From an uncultured Nitrospirales bacterium (lineage in GTDB: Bacteria; Nitrospirota; Nitrospiria; Nitrospirales; UBA8639): 64,000 bases of DNA. Made by a program: the position numbers and the translations under genes. Positions 9,557 through 22,000 of this stretch are shown one piece after another. The notes beneath the pieces are model-generated. The model did not search any database. It saw only the letters and a list, made by a program, of their open reading frames with translations, and was not told the origin of the DNA. The stretch lies in the NCBI GenBank assembly GCA_958295805.1, contig OY282373.1, positions 2,451,001 through 2,515,000 on the forward strand, given 5' to 3'. Position 1 is the first letter of the stretch; each line of letters begins with the position of its first letter.

Positions 9557-11620
9557 TCACTGCACAAGCAGCGAAATAATCATCAACGCCACGATGTTAA
9601 TGACTTTAATCATCGGGTTAATCGCCGGACCAGCCGTATCCTTAAAAGGATCACCGACCGTATCACCGGTCACCGCCGCTTTGTGGGTTTCCGTCCCTTT
9701 GAGTCCCTGTTCCTCAATGTACTTTTTGGCATTATCCCAGGCCCCGCCGCCGCTGGTCATCGTAATCGCCAAAAACAAACCGGTCACAATACTGCCGACC
9801 AGCACGCCCCCCAAGGCAGCCGGTCCTAAAATCACTCCAACCAGAATGGGAGAGACCACGGGAATCATGCCGGGAATCAACATTTTTTGAAGGGCGGCTT
9901 GAGTCACGATGTCGACACACGTCCCGTATTCCGGTTTGCTCGTTCCCTCCATGATGCCGGGGATCTCACGGAATTGCCGACGCACTTCCTCCACAACCAA
10001 GCCTCCGGCCTGGCCGACGGCCTTCATACACAACGCCCCGAAGATAAACGGAAGCATACCGCCAAGAAACAACCCCACCAGGACGTTGGGATCGGACAGA
10101 TCAAAGCTCAGCGTCTGGTTTCCGGCGCGAGCCGCTCGCGCATATTCCGCAAACAACACCAACGCGGCCAACGCGGCCGACCCAATGGCATAGCCTTTGG
10201 TGACGGCCTTGGTCGTATTGCCGACCGCGTCAAGCGCATCCGTGATTTTTCGAACGTCCGGGCCCAATTGCGCCATTTCGGCAATGCCCCCTCCGTTATC
10301 AGTCACCGGACCAAACGCATCAATCGCCACCACGATGCCGGCCATGGACAACATGGATACCGCGGCAATCGCAACGCCGTACAGGCCCCCGGCGTCACTC
10401 CCCCCGCAAATCGCAAAACTCGAAAGAATCGCCGCCACAATGACGATCACCGGCCACGCGGTGGACTGCATACCCACGGCCAACCCGGCAATAATATTGG
10501 TCGCATGTCCCGTTTCACTGGCCTTGACCACCTCCTGAACCGGCGAATAATTGGTAGCCGTGAAATAATCGGTAATGAGCACGAGGGCCAGAGTCACCAC
10601 GAGGCCCAGCAAAGCTGCAATGAAATAATTGACTCCTGACACGCCCCCAATGCCGTCCATCATCATGGTCGTCACCGGGAAAAAAGCGACGGCGGCGAGT
10701 CCTCCGCTGACGAACAACCCTTTATACAACGCCGACATAATGCTCCCGTCACCGGCCTTCACAAAGAACGTCCCGATAATGGTCGCAAAGACGGTCATTC
10801 CTCCAAGTACCAAGGGATACAGCACGGGGGCAGAGGTTCCAGGGAAGAGACTCATGGCCAACACCATCGCGGCAACAATCGTCACGACGTAGGTCTCAAA
10901 CAGATCGGCCGCCATACCCGCACAGTCACCGACGTTATCACCGACGTTGTCCGCAATCACCGCGGGATTGCGTGGGTCATCTTCAGGGATCCCGGCTTCA
11001 ACCTTCCCGACGAGGTCGGCTCCCACGTCCGCGGCCTTGGTATAAATGCCGCCCCCGACCCTGGCAAAGACCGAAATAAGACTGCCGCCGAACCCGAGGC
11101 TGATCAAGGCATGGACCGCTTGTTCCCGTCCGGCGACCGCGGAACCGATTGCATAAAAACCGGCCAGGGCCACGAGTCCCAACCCGATTAACAGCAAGCC
11201 GGTGACCGCTCCACCCTTAAAGGCCACGTTCAGGGCCGGATCTAACCCGAGCGACGCAGCATGCGCCGTTCGAACGTTGGCGCGTACGGCGATAACCATA
11301 CCGACGTAGCCGGCAGTCGCGGAGGCCGTGGCACCCACAAGAAACCCGACCGCCGTCAAGAGTCCGAAATGGTCCGACCAGAACCCGGCAAGCCACAAAA
11401 TCAAGAACATGACGCCGGCCACAAGACCGACGGCCCGATATTGTCGGTTCAAGTAGGCGGATGCGCCTTCCTGAATGGCCAACGCAATGGATTGCATCGT
11501 TTCGTTTCCGGCCTCCTGCCGAAGCACCCAAAAGGTGAGATACAACCCATAGAGAATGCCGGCGACGCCGGACCCTAACGCAAAGATGATGACCGAAATC
11601 TCACTATTCACGGATGTCAC
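9557..11620 (-). CDS. hppA: K+-independent proton-translocating membrane pyrophosphatase
   Basis: The enzyme couples cytoplasmic PPi hydrolysis to proton export across the inner membrane. The 687-residue product is highly hydrophobic and of family length. Its PPi-binding motifs include [41 protein letters not shown], and the late [20 protein letters not shown]. The discriminating segment reads GNTTKA. Lysine at that position is known to replace the K+ requirement, and the K+-independent family consists of H+ pumps rather than Na+ pumps. The start is GTG 11620, with GGAGGAGG very close upstream; the next in-frame GTG (11611) would have better spacing. Confidence 0.95.
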   Translation of the reverse strand: MTSVNSEISVIIFALGSGVAGILYGLYLTFWVLRQEAGNETMQSIALAIQEGASAYLNRQYRAVGLVAGVMFLILWLAGFWSDHFGLLTAVGFLVGATASATAGYVGMVIAVRANVRTAHAASLGLDPALNVAFKGGAVTGLLLIGLGLVALAGFYAIGSAVAGREQAVHALISLGFGGSLISVFARVGGGIYTKAADVGADLVGKVEAGIPEDDPRNPAVIADNVGDNVGDCAGMAADLFETYVVTIVAAMVLAMSLFPGTSAPVLYPLVLGGMTVFATIIGTFFVKAGDGSIMSALYKGLFVSGGLAAVAFFPVTTMMMDGIGGVSGVNYFIAALLGLVVTLALVLITDYFTATNYSPVQEVVKASETGHATNIIAGLAVGMQSTAWPVIVIVAAILSSFAICGGSDAGGLYGVAIAAVSMLSMAGIVVAIDAFGPVTDNGGGIAEMAQLGPDVRKITDALDAVGNTTKAVTKGYAIGSAALAALVLFAEYARAARAGNQTLSFDLSDPNVLVGLFLGGMLPFIFGALCMKAVGQAGGLVVEEVRRQFREIPGIMEGTSKPEYGTCVDIVTQAALQKMLIPGMIPVVSPILVGVILGPAALGGVLVGSIVTGLFLAITMTSGGGAWDNAKKYIEEQGLKGTETHKAAVTGDTVGDPFKDTAGPAINPMIKVINIVALMIISLLVQ

Positions 11621-11741
11621 CCCTCCTCCTTAAACAAAAAACACGCCCTCATGCACACACAAAAAAGTCACCCATGATAGCCGTCAGAATTCCAATTTTC
11701 AACAACCTGAATCAGTGAGACCCTCTGAGACCGTGAGATTC

Positions 11742-11766
11742 GATCCTTCATTTCGCTCAGGATGAC
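11742..11766. repeat. Diverged GTCATCCTGAGCGAA repeat in the hppA/giant-gene gap
   Basis: Read on the minus strand the site contains GTCATCCTGAGCGAAATG followed by AAGGATC, an inverted and diverged relative of the pair at 9444-9483. It lies in the 332-bp gap 11621-11952. A further degenerate palindromic stretch near 11813-11836 (CTCCCTTGACGGAAGAGGG) resembles the palindrome at 13200-13220. I see no gene and no convincing terminator in this gap. Confidence 0.55.
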
Positions 11767-11952
11767 CTTTTCGCAAAGGTCTCTTAACGGAAGAAATCTC
11801 TTGACTCTTTCCCGCTCCCTTGACGGAAGAGGGCAACGTGAAGGTAGGGTTCCAGGGGTTGCTTCTCGTACTCTTGATTCCAACAGAAAGAATGGACACC
11901 CCACTGGCTCCAGCAGCAAATGACTGAACGTTTACAGGAATGACGAAAACGG

Positions 11953-13095
11953 CTACTGCAGCCAGTCGAGGCGGAAGGTTATGCCGTGCGTGGCGGCTTG
12001 ACCGGCTTGCTTCGTTTGCTCGCCTTCCAGACTCAGGGTCAGGAAAGAGGTCAGCTCCAATCTGCCGCCGAGTCGGTACCGGGACGCGCCAGCCCCCTCA
12101 ATGGCCAAGCCGCCATACGGCGTCACCAAGCCCCGTCCTTCAGACAGCGCCAGCCCATACCCGACGTCCACCGCAAACTGCTGCGGCTGCCACCCAGGCG
12201 TCCCAGACCGTGGTCCACCGCCAACTCCCTCTACGATCGCGCTGGGGCTGCCCCAGATCTGTTCAACCCCGCTCGCCGCCTGGCCCCACACCGGCGCCAC
12301 CGTCAGATACGCCCCCTGACCCGCGACTCCGGGATCAAGCCGCACGTTCAGACTCGCTCCCCAGTCTTCAAAGGAGCCGTCTTCGTGCGCCATCAGATAC
12401 CGCCCCTGCGCCTCCACGCTCAGCCCCCACGTCGTCTGCGTATAGGCCAAGCCACCGCCGATTTCGGCCCCCAGCCCTTGTTCCGCAGTTCCGCTGTCCC
12501 ATCGCCCGCCAAGCTCAAGCCGAGGTTGCATCTGCGACTCCGCGGACAGCATCCATTCCGTCCGGCCTTCGACCAGCAACCGTACTCGCTCCGCATGTCC
12601 CCGCGCTCCCGGCAGGTTCGTCGTGCCCGCGGAACGCAGCGTCGTCAGGAACGCATCCGTCTTCGCTGCCAAGTCAATCCCCTGCCACGTGGTCAAAGCT
12701 TGCCGCCCCCCGACGGCACCCATCAGCGACGTCAGATCCGTCGTCCGCGTTCGGCCCGCGTCTCCGGCAAGCTTGACCGCCATTTTGCCCCAACCCGCGC
12801 CCAGCATGCTCCACACCCCCAGGTCGGGGCTCGGGTGCCAGTGCGCATACGGCAACACGCTCGTCAATTCTACGTCCACGCCGACCTTCTCGGACGCCTC
12901 GGTTCGCTCGTAGTTGACGGCGCCGGTGCTGTGGACCACCCCCAGCCCCATCAGCACCGTCGGCTTGGGTCGGTAATCCAGCCCCACGTAGCCGCTGTAG
13001 AGCGTCCCATCCATCTTGAAGTCGTCCACGGGCTGGCCGGAGAAGCCGCTAGCTGAGCCTCGGCCCCACAGGGTCCAAGCTGGGACACCGTCTTC
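11953..13095 (-). other. Autotransporter-like C-terminal beta-barrel domain
   Basis: The last ~380 residues begin PAWTLWGRGSASGFSG and show alternating aromatic/hydrophobic strands with polar turns: LYSGYVGLDYRPKPTVLMG, VLPYAHWHPSPDLGVW, LVEGRTEWMLSAESQM, and VTPYGGLAIEGAGASRYRLG. This is the pattern of the autotransporter beta-domain that forms an outer-membrane pore for a type V secreted passenger. The final strand reads HGITFRLDWLQ. The terminal Gln after Trp-Leu is unusual, because these barrels normally end in Phe or Trp. Confidence 0.78.
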
Positions 13096-16000
13096 TCCGG
13101 AGCGGGTCAACGGGAGTTCGAACGCGCTCCGGGCCAGCAGTTCTTTGCCGGAGACGGTCTGTACGCGCTCCGGCGACTGCCAGTTCCCCCTCACACTGGC
13201 CTCTCCCGTCAGGGGAGAGGGGTAAGAGGGCCCGTCCACGCTGGATTGGCCGGTTCCACCGTCAATGACCACCCCGAACGCCCGGGCCACGTCAAGGGCC
13301 AGCCCCGTCGCTCGCCGCCACGTGCCCGTCCCCGCCATGGCCGCACTCCCGGCCCCGTCCTCACTCACTGCGTCGGTCTCCGGGCCGCCCTCACCGTCTT
13401 CAGTCAGCCGCAGCACCTGCCCGCCCAAGGTCACCTGCACCCTGGACGCTGCAGGCCCCCCAAACCGCCCTCCAAGCACCTCCACCGCGTCCGTCGCCAG
13501 CGTCCGCCCCACCCCCGCCAGCACCAGCCCCAGATCCTGGGTGCGGACACTTGGCATCACCTCAATGGTGAACGTCAGAGAACCCTCGTCCTCGTGCTTG
13601 TCCCGCACCGTCCAGGTGTACATGGTCAGGGCCTGCACCGAGGTCGGCGTGCCGGAAAGCGTGCGCGTGATCGGGTTGACCGTCAGCCCGGCCGGCGGTG
13701 CCGGTGCTAAGGCATAGCTCAGTTCCCCGTCCCCGCCGCTGGCCTCCGGCAACGTCATCCTGACGGGTGTGCCCACTGAGTAGCGTTGCGGCTCCACCCT
13801 CTTCAGAAACCGCAAGTCGGGCACCACCTTGATGGTAAAGGATATCTCGGCCGTGGCCCCGGTCATGTCGGTGGCCGTCCAGGTGTAGGCGGTTTCTTCC
13901 TGATCAACCGTCGGGGTGCCGGTGACCGCGTGTGTCCCTGCGGCGCGGGTTCCCCCACCAGGCAGGCCCGGGCTCCGGGTCACCCCAGCGGGCAGGACCG
14001 GGCTCAGAGCGTAGGTCACCGTGCCGAAGCCTCCCGTCGCCGGCGGCAACGTGAAGGCTGAAATCTCCATATGCTGCGTCCACCTCTGATCGTCTATGAT
14101 CGCGTCGCCGAACGTCGGCCCCACCCAAGGCAGCACCGTGATGGTAAAGGTGAGGTCGGCCGTGACCCCGCTCCCGTCGGTGGCCCGCCAGGTGTAGGTC
14201 GTCGCCTCCTGCGCGACGGTCGGAGTACCGGCCACCTCGTGAGTCGCGGCGTCGCGGGTCACCCCAGCGGGCAGGACCGGGCTCAGAGCGTAGGTCACCG
14301 TCCCGTTGCCCCCCGTCGCCGTCGGCAACGTGAAGGCTGGAATCTCCATGTGCTGCGTCCACGTCTGATCGGCTATGACCGCGTCGCCGAACGTCGTCGG
14401 CACCACCCGAGGCAGCACCGTGATGGTAAAGGTGAGGTCGGCCGTGACCCCGCTCCCGTCGGTGGCCGTCCAAGTGTAGGTCGTCGCCCCCTGCGCGACG
14501 GTCGGAGTACCGGCCACCTCGTGCGTACCGGCGTCGCGGGTCACCCCGGCAGGCAGGGCCGGGCTCAGAGCGTAGGTCACCGTCCCGGTGCCCCCCGTCG
14601 CCGTCGGTAACGTGAAGGCCGGAATCTCCGTGTGCTGCGTCCATGTCTGATCGGCTATGACCGCGTCGCCGAACGTCGGCCCCGCTCCCCCGTACGAGCG
14701 AGGCCACACCGTGATGGTCACCGTGTCCGTGGCGCTGGCTCCGCCGGCCGTCACCGTCAACTCGAAGGTCAATGTCGTGATCGCCGTCAGGTTCGGGGCA
14801 GTAAACGACGGCGTCGCCGTGCTGGCGCTGGTCAGCGTCACCGTCGGCGTGCCCGCACTCTGCCGCCACGCATAGCTCAGCGGCTCGTCCTCCGGATCCG
14901 TCCCGCTCCCCGCCAGCGTGACCGCCGTGCCCTCCCTCACCGTCTGTTCCTCGCCCGCGTCCGCCGTCGGTCCGTCGTTGTCCGCCTGGATGCGCACCGC
15001 CACCGCGTCCGTCGCACTCGCCCCACCCGCCGTCACCGTCAACTCGAACGTCAGCGTCGTGCCCCCGGTCAACTCCGGCGCCGTGAACATCGGCGTGGCC
15101 GTGGTCGCCCCCGTCAACGTCACCATCGGCGTGCCCGCACTCTGCCGCCACGAGTAGCTCAACGTGTCGCCGTCCGGGTCCGAGGAGCCGCTGCCGTCCA
15201 GTCTCGCCAACGTGCCCTCCATCACCGTCTGTTCCTCGCCCGCGTCCGCCGTCGGGTCGTCCTCGGTGATCGTCAGCGTCACGTTCGTCGGGGCGGTCAC
15301 GCCGTTGGCGTTCTGCGCCGTTGCCGAAACGGTCACCTCCTTGTTCGCGGCGGTGACGGCGTTGTCAACCGCGTTGATGGCCACCTCGCCGGTGCTAGTG
15401 GTGGCGCCCGCGGCAATGGAGAGGGTCTTGTTCGTGCTCAGCGCGAAGTTGCCAGCGACGGCGTTGGTGCCCGCCACCGCCGCGACCGTGATCGTCGTCG
15501 CCGCGCTCGACGCATGCGAGAGCGTCGCCGTCACCGTCGCCTCGCCCCCGTTCTCCGAGATCGACGACGAAGACAACGCCAACGTCACCGCCGGCGCCCC
15601 GTCGTCGTCCGTGATGGTCCCCGTCCCGGTCGCCGTGCTTGACAGCGTCGCGTTCACCGGGCCGCTCAGCACCACCGTCACCGTCTCGTCCGGCTCGTCC
15701 GTGCCGTCCCCCGTCACCGTCACGTCGATGGTCTTGCTCGTCTCGCCCGCCGCAAACGTCAGCGTCCCCGCCGACGGCGCCGTGTAGTCCGTCCCCGCCG
15801 TGGCCGTGCCGCCCGTCCCCTCCGCGTAGGCCACCGTCACCTGCTTGCCGCTCACCGCGCTCAACGTCACCTCGAAGGTCAGCGTCGCCGTCGCACCCGA
15901 TGCCCCCTCCGTCACGCTCGGCGACGAAATCGACACCGCCGGCGCCCCGTCGTCGTCCGCGATGGTCAGGGTCACGGCGGCCGGGTTCGCCACCCCGCTG

Positions 16001-19000
16001 GCGCCCGACACCGTGGCCGTGACCGTCACCGACTTGTCCGGCCCGTCCTTCGCATCGTCCGCCGCCGTGACCGTCACCGTGCCCGTGCTCGCCGTCTGCC
16101 CCGCCGCGATAGTCAGCATCGTGCCGGTCTGCGTGAAGTCGCCGACCGCCGCGTTTGTCCCCGCCGTCGCCGTCACCGTCAGCGTCACCGCTTCGCTCGA
16201 CGCACGGTCCAGCGTCGCCGTCACCGTGCTCGCGTTACCCGCTCCGCTCTCGTCGATGGTGTCCGGCTTCGCCGCGTCCGGCTCCGACAGCGACAGCGTC
16301 ACCGTCGGCGTCGCCTCATCGTCCGTCAGCGTCAGTGCCGTCCCGGTCACCGTCACGGTCTGCGAATCGGCCGCCGCCTGACCGTTGGCCGCCGTGCCCG
16401 TCACCGTGACCCGCCGGTCGCCCACGTTGTCCACGTCGTCGTTCACCGCCGCCACCGTCGCCGCGTCCGTGGCGTTCGCCGTGCTCCCCGCCGCAATCAC
16501 GATCGTCGCGTCCAAACCCGCCGTGTAGAAGCCCGACACCCCCGTCACCGTCACCGTCGTCGCCGCGCTCGACGGATGGGAAAGCGTCGCACTCACCGCC
16601 GTCGTGCCACCGTCTTCGTCGATAGCCGTAGCCGCCAGTGCCAGCGTCACACTTGGCGCCCCGTCGTCATCCCTCAGCGTCAGCGTCGCCCCGGTCACGC
16701 TCCCCGTGCCCACGCCGTTGCCCACCGTCGCCGTCACCGTCGTCGTGCGATCCGGCTCGTCCGTCGTGTTGTCCACCGCCGCCACCGTCGCCACGTCCGT
16801 GGCGCTCGCCGTGCTCCCCGCCGCAATCACGATCACCGCGTCCGATCCCGCCGTGTAGAAGCCCGTCACCCCCGTCACCGTCACCGTCGTCGCCGCGCTC
16901 GATGCGTGCGAGAGCGTCGCCGTCACCGTCGCCTCGCCCCCGTTCTCCGAGATCGACGACGAAGACAACGCCAACGTCACCGACGGCGCCCCGTCGTCGT
17001 CCCTGATGGTCCCCGTCCCAGTCGCCGTGCTTGACAGCGTCGCGTTCACCGGACCGCTCAGCACCACCGTCACCGTCTCGTCCGGTTCGTCCGTGCCGTC
17101 CCCCGTCACCGTCACGTCCACCGTCCGGCTCGTCGCGCCCGCCGCAAACGTCAGCGTCCCCGCCGCCGGCGCCGTGTAGTCCGTCCCCGCCGTGGCCGTG
17201 CCGCCCGTCCCCTCCGCGTAGCCCACCGTCACCCGCTTGCCGCTCACCGCACTCAACGTCACCTCGAAGCTCAGCGTCGCCGTCGCACCCGCCGCCCCCT
17301 CCGTCACGCTCGGCGACGAAATCGACACCGCCGGCGCTCCGTCGTCGTCCGCGATGGTCAGGGTCACGGCGGCCGGGTTCGCCACTCCGCTGGCGCCCGA
17401 CACCGCGGCCGACACCGTCACCGACTTGTCCGGCTCGTCCTTCGCGTTGTCCGCCGCCATCACCGTCACCGTGCCCGTGCTCGCCGTCTGCCTCGCCGCG
17501 ATAGTCAGCATCGTGCCGGTCTGCGTGAAGTCGCCGACCGCCGCGTTTGTCCCCGCCGCTGCCGAGACCGTCAGCGTCACCGCTTCGCTCGACGCACGGG
17601 CCAGCGTCGCCGTCACCGTGCTCGCGTTACCCGCTCCGCTTTCGTTAATGGTGTCCGGCTTCGCCGCATCCGGCTCCGACAGCGCCAGCGTCACCGTCGG
17701 CGTCGCCTCGTCGTCCGTCAGCGTCAGCGCCGCCCCGCTCACGGCGCCGATGCCCTGGACGTTGGACGCCGCGCCCGTCACCATCACCCGGCGGTTGCCC
17801 ACGTTGTCCACGTCGTCGTTCACCGCCGCCACCGTCGCCGTATCCGTGGCGTTCGCCGTCGCACCCGCCGCAATCACAATCGTCGCATCTGAACCCACCG
17901 TGTAGAAGCCCGTCACCCCCGTCACCGTCACCGTCGTCGCCGCGCTCGACGCATGGGAAAGCGTCGCACTCACCGTCGTCGTGCCCCCATCCTCCGAAAT
18001 CGACGAGGCCGCCAGCGTCAGCGTCACACCTGGTGCCGCGTCGTCATCGGTGATCGTCAGCGTCTTGCTCGCCGGATCCGATACGCCGCCGCCGGACGCC
18101 GTGGCCGACACCGTCACCGCCTTGTCCGGCCCGTCCGTCGTGTCGCTCTCCGCCGCCACCGTCACCGTCCCGGCGCTCGCCGTCTGCCCCGCCGCAATGG
18201 TCAGCGTCGTCCCGGTCTGCGTGAAGTCGTCGTCCGCCGCGTTCGTCCCCGCCGCCGACGAGACCGTCAGCGTCACCGCCACACTCGACGCACGGTTCAA
18301 GTTCGCCGTCACCGTCGCCACCCCGCCGGTCTCCGAGATTGACGAAGACGACAGCGCCAGCGTCGCCGTCGGCGTGGCCTCGTCGTCCGTCAGCGTCAGC
18401 GCCGCCCCGCTCACGGCGCCGATGCCCTGGACATTGGACGCCGCGCCCGTCACCGTCACCGAGCGATGACCCACGTTGTCCACGTCGTCGTTCACCGCCG
18501 CCACCGTCGCCGTATCCGTGGCGTTCGCCGTCTGCCCCGCCGCAATCACGATCGTCGCGTCCGACCCCGCCGTGTAGAAGCCCGACACCCCCGTCACCCT
18601 CACCGTCGTCGCCGCGCTCGACGCATGGGAAAGCGTCGCACTCACCGTCGTCGTGCCCCCATCCTCCGAAATCGACGAGGCCGCCAGCGCCAGCGTCACA
18701 CCCGGTGCCGCGTCGTCATCGGTGATCGTCAGCGTCTTGCTCGCCGGATCCGATACGCCTCCGCCGGACGCCGTGGCCGACACCGTCACCGCCTTGTCCG
18801 GCCCGTCCGTCGTGTCGCTCTCCGCCGCCACCGTCACCGTCCCGGCGCTCGCCGTCTGCCCCGCCGCAATGGTCAGCGTCGCCCCGCTCTGCGTGAAGTC
18901 CCCGACCGCCGCGTTCGTCCCCGCCGCCGCCGAGACCGTCAGCATCACCGCCACGCTCGACGCCCGGTTCAAGCTCGCCGTCACCGTCGCCACCCCGCCC

Positions 19001-22000
19001 GACTCCGAAATCGACGAAGACGACAGCGCCAACGTCGCCGTCGGCGCGCCCTCGTCGTCCGTCAACGTCAGCGACGCGCCCGTCACCGTCAGCGAATCGG
19101 CCGCGGCCTGGGCGTTGGCCGCCGTGCCCGTCACCGTCACGCTCCGGTTGCCCACGTTGTCAATGGCGTCGTCCACCGCCGTAATGGTCGCCGTGTCCGT
19201 GGCGTTCGCCGTCTGCCCGGCCGCGATGACGACGGTCGCGTCCGAACCCACCGTGTAGAAGTCCGACACCGCCGTCACCGTCACCGTCGTCGCCGCGCTC
19301 GACGCATGGCTCAAGGTCGCCGTCACCGTCGCCTCGCCCCCGTTCTCCGAGATCGACGACGAAGACAACGCTAACGTCACCGCCGGCGCCCCGTCGTCGT
19401 CCGTGATGGTCCCCGTCCCGGTCGCCGTGCTTGACAGCGTCGCGTTCACCGGACCGCTCAGCACCACCGTCACCGTCTCGTCCGGCTCGTCCGTGCCGTC
19501 CCCCGTCACCGTCACGTCCACCGTCCGGCTCGTCGCGCCCGCCGCAAACGTCAGCGTCCCCGCCGCCGGCGCCGTGTAGTCCGTCCCCGCCGTGGCCGTG
19601 CCGCCCGTCCCCTCCGCGTAATCCACCGTCACCTGCTTGCCGCTCACTGCACTCAACGTCACCTCGAAGGTCAGCGTCGCCGTCGCCCCCGACGCCCCCT
19701 CCGTCACGCTCGGCGACGAAATCGACACCGCCGGCGCCCCGTCGTCGTCTGCGATGGTCAGGGTCACAGCGGCCGGGTTCGCCACTCCGCTGGCGCCCGA
19801 CACCGCGGCCGACACCGTCACCGACTTGTCCGGCTCGTCCTTCGCATCGTCCGCCGCCGTGACCGTCACCGTGCCCGTGCTCGCCGTCTGCCCCGCCGCG
19901 ATAGTCAGCATCGTGCCGGTCTGCGTGAAGTCGCCGGCCGCCGCGTCTGTCCCCGCCGTCGCCGTCACCGTCAGCGTCACCGCTTCGCTCGACGCACGGG
20001 CCAGCGTCGCCGTCACCGTGCTCGCGTTACCCGCTCCGCTTTCGTTGATGGTGTCCGGCTTCGCCGCATCCGGCTCCGACAGCGCCAGCGTCACCGTCGT
20101 CGTCGCCTCGTCGTCCGTCAGCGTCAGCGACGCGCCCGCCACGGACCCCACGCCCTGGCTGTTGGACGCCGTGCCCGTCACCGTCACCGTGCGGTCGCCC
20201 ACGTTGTCGATGTCGTCGTTCACCGCCGCGACTGTCGCCGTGGCCGTCGCGTTCGACGTCTGCCCCGCCGCGATCACGATCGTCGCGTCCGTCGGATCCA
20301 CCGTGTAGGCGCCGTCCACCGCCGTCACCGTCACCGTCGTCGCCGCGCTTGACGGGTGCGACAGCGTCGCCGTCACCGTCGTCGTCCCGCCGTCCTCCGC
20401 GATGGCGGCGTCCGCCACCGCCAGCTCCACGCCCGGCGCCGCGTCGTCGTCCTCGATCGTCAGCGTCACGCTCGCCGGCGCCGCAACGCCGCTGGCGCCG
20501 CTCACCGTCGCCGACACCGTCACCGCCTTGTCCGGCTCGTCCTTCGCGTTGTCCACTGCCGTCACGGTCACGACGCCGGTGCTCGCGGTCTGTCCCGCCG
20601 CGATGGTGAGCGTCTTCGCGTTCGACAGCGCGAAGTCGTCGTCCGCCGCGTTCGTCCCCGCCGCCGACGAGACCGTCAGCGTCACCGCCTCGCTCGACGC
20701 ACGGTTCAAGCTCGCCGTCACCGTCGCCGTGCCGCCGGTCTCCGCAATCGCCGAAGACGACAGCGTCACCGTCGCCGTTGGCGTGGCCTCGTCGTCCGTC
20801 AGCGTCAGCGCCGCCCCGCTCACGGCGCCGATGCCCTGGACGTTGGACGCCGTGCCCGTCACCGTCACCGTGCGGTCGCCCACGTTGTCGATGTCGTCGT
20901 TCACCGCCGCGACTGTCGCCGTGGCCGTCGCGTTCGACGTCTGCCCCGCCGCGATCACGATCGTCGCGTCCGTCGGATCCACCGTGTAGGCGCCTTCCAC
21001 CGCCGTCACCGTCACCGTCGTCGCCGCGCTCGACGCATGGGTCAGCGTCGCCGTCACCGTCGTCGTCCCGCCGTCCTCCGCGATGGCGCTGTCCGCCACC
21101 GCCAGCTCCACGCCCGGCGCATCGTCGTCATCGGTGATCGTCAGCGTCTTGCTCGCCGGATCCGATACGCCTCCGCCGGACGCCGTGGCCAACACCGTCA
21201 CCGCCTTGTCCGGCCCGTCCGTCGTGTCGCTCTCCGCCACCACCGTCACCGTCCCGGTGCTCGCCGTCTGTCCCGCCGCAAAGGTCAGCGTCTTCGCGCT
21301 CGAAAGCGTGAAGCCGACGCCGGTAGCCGACACCGTCAGCGTCACCGCCGCGCTCGACGCGCGGTTCAAGCTCGCCGTCACCGTCGCCACCCCGCCCGAC
21401 TCCGAGATTGACGAAGGCGACAGCGCCAACGTCGCCGTCGGCGCGCCCTCGTCGTCCGTCAGCGTCAGCGACGCGCCCGTCACCGTCAGCGAATCGGCCG
21501 CGGCCTGGGCGTTGGCCGCCGTGCCCGTCACCGTCACGCTCCGGTTGCCCACGTTGTCGATGGCGTCGTCCACCGCCATAATGGTCGCCGTGTCCGTGGC
21601 GTTCGCCGTCTGCCCGGCCGCGATGACGACGGTCGCGTCCGACCCCACCGTGTAGAAGTCCGACACCCCCGTCACCGTCACCGTCGTCGCCGCGCTCGAC
21701 GGATGCGAAAGCGTCGCGCTCACCGTCGAAACGCCGCCGTCCTCCGAAATCGACGACGGCGACAGCGCCAGCGCCACCGTCGGCGCATCGTCGTCGTCCC
21801 TCAGCGTCAGCGACACCCCGGTCACGCTCCCCGTGCCCACGTCGTTGGCTACCGTCGCCGTCACCGTCGTCGTGCGGTCCGGCTCGTCCGTCGTGTTGTT
21901 CACGGCGTCGATCGTCGCCGTATCCGACGCGTTCGACGTGCTCCCCGCCGCGATCGTGATGGTCGCGTCCGACCCCGCCGCGTAGAAGCCCGTCACCCCC

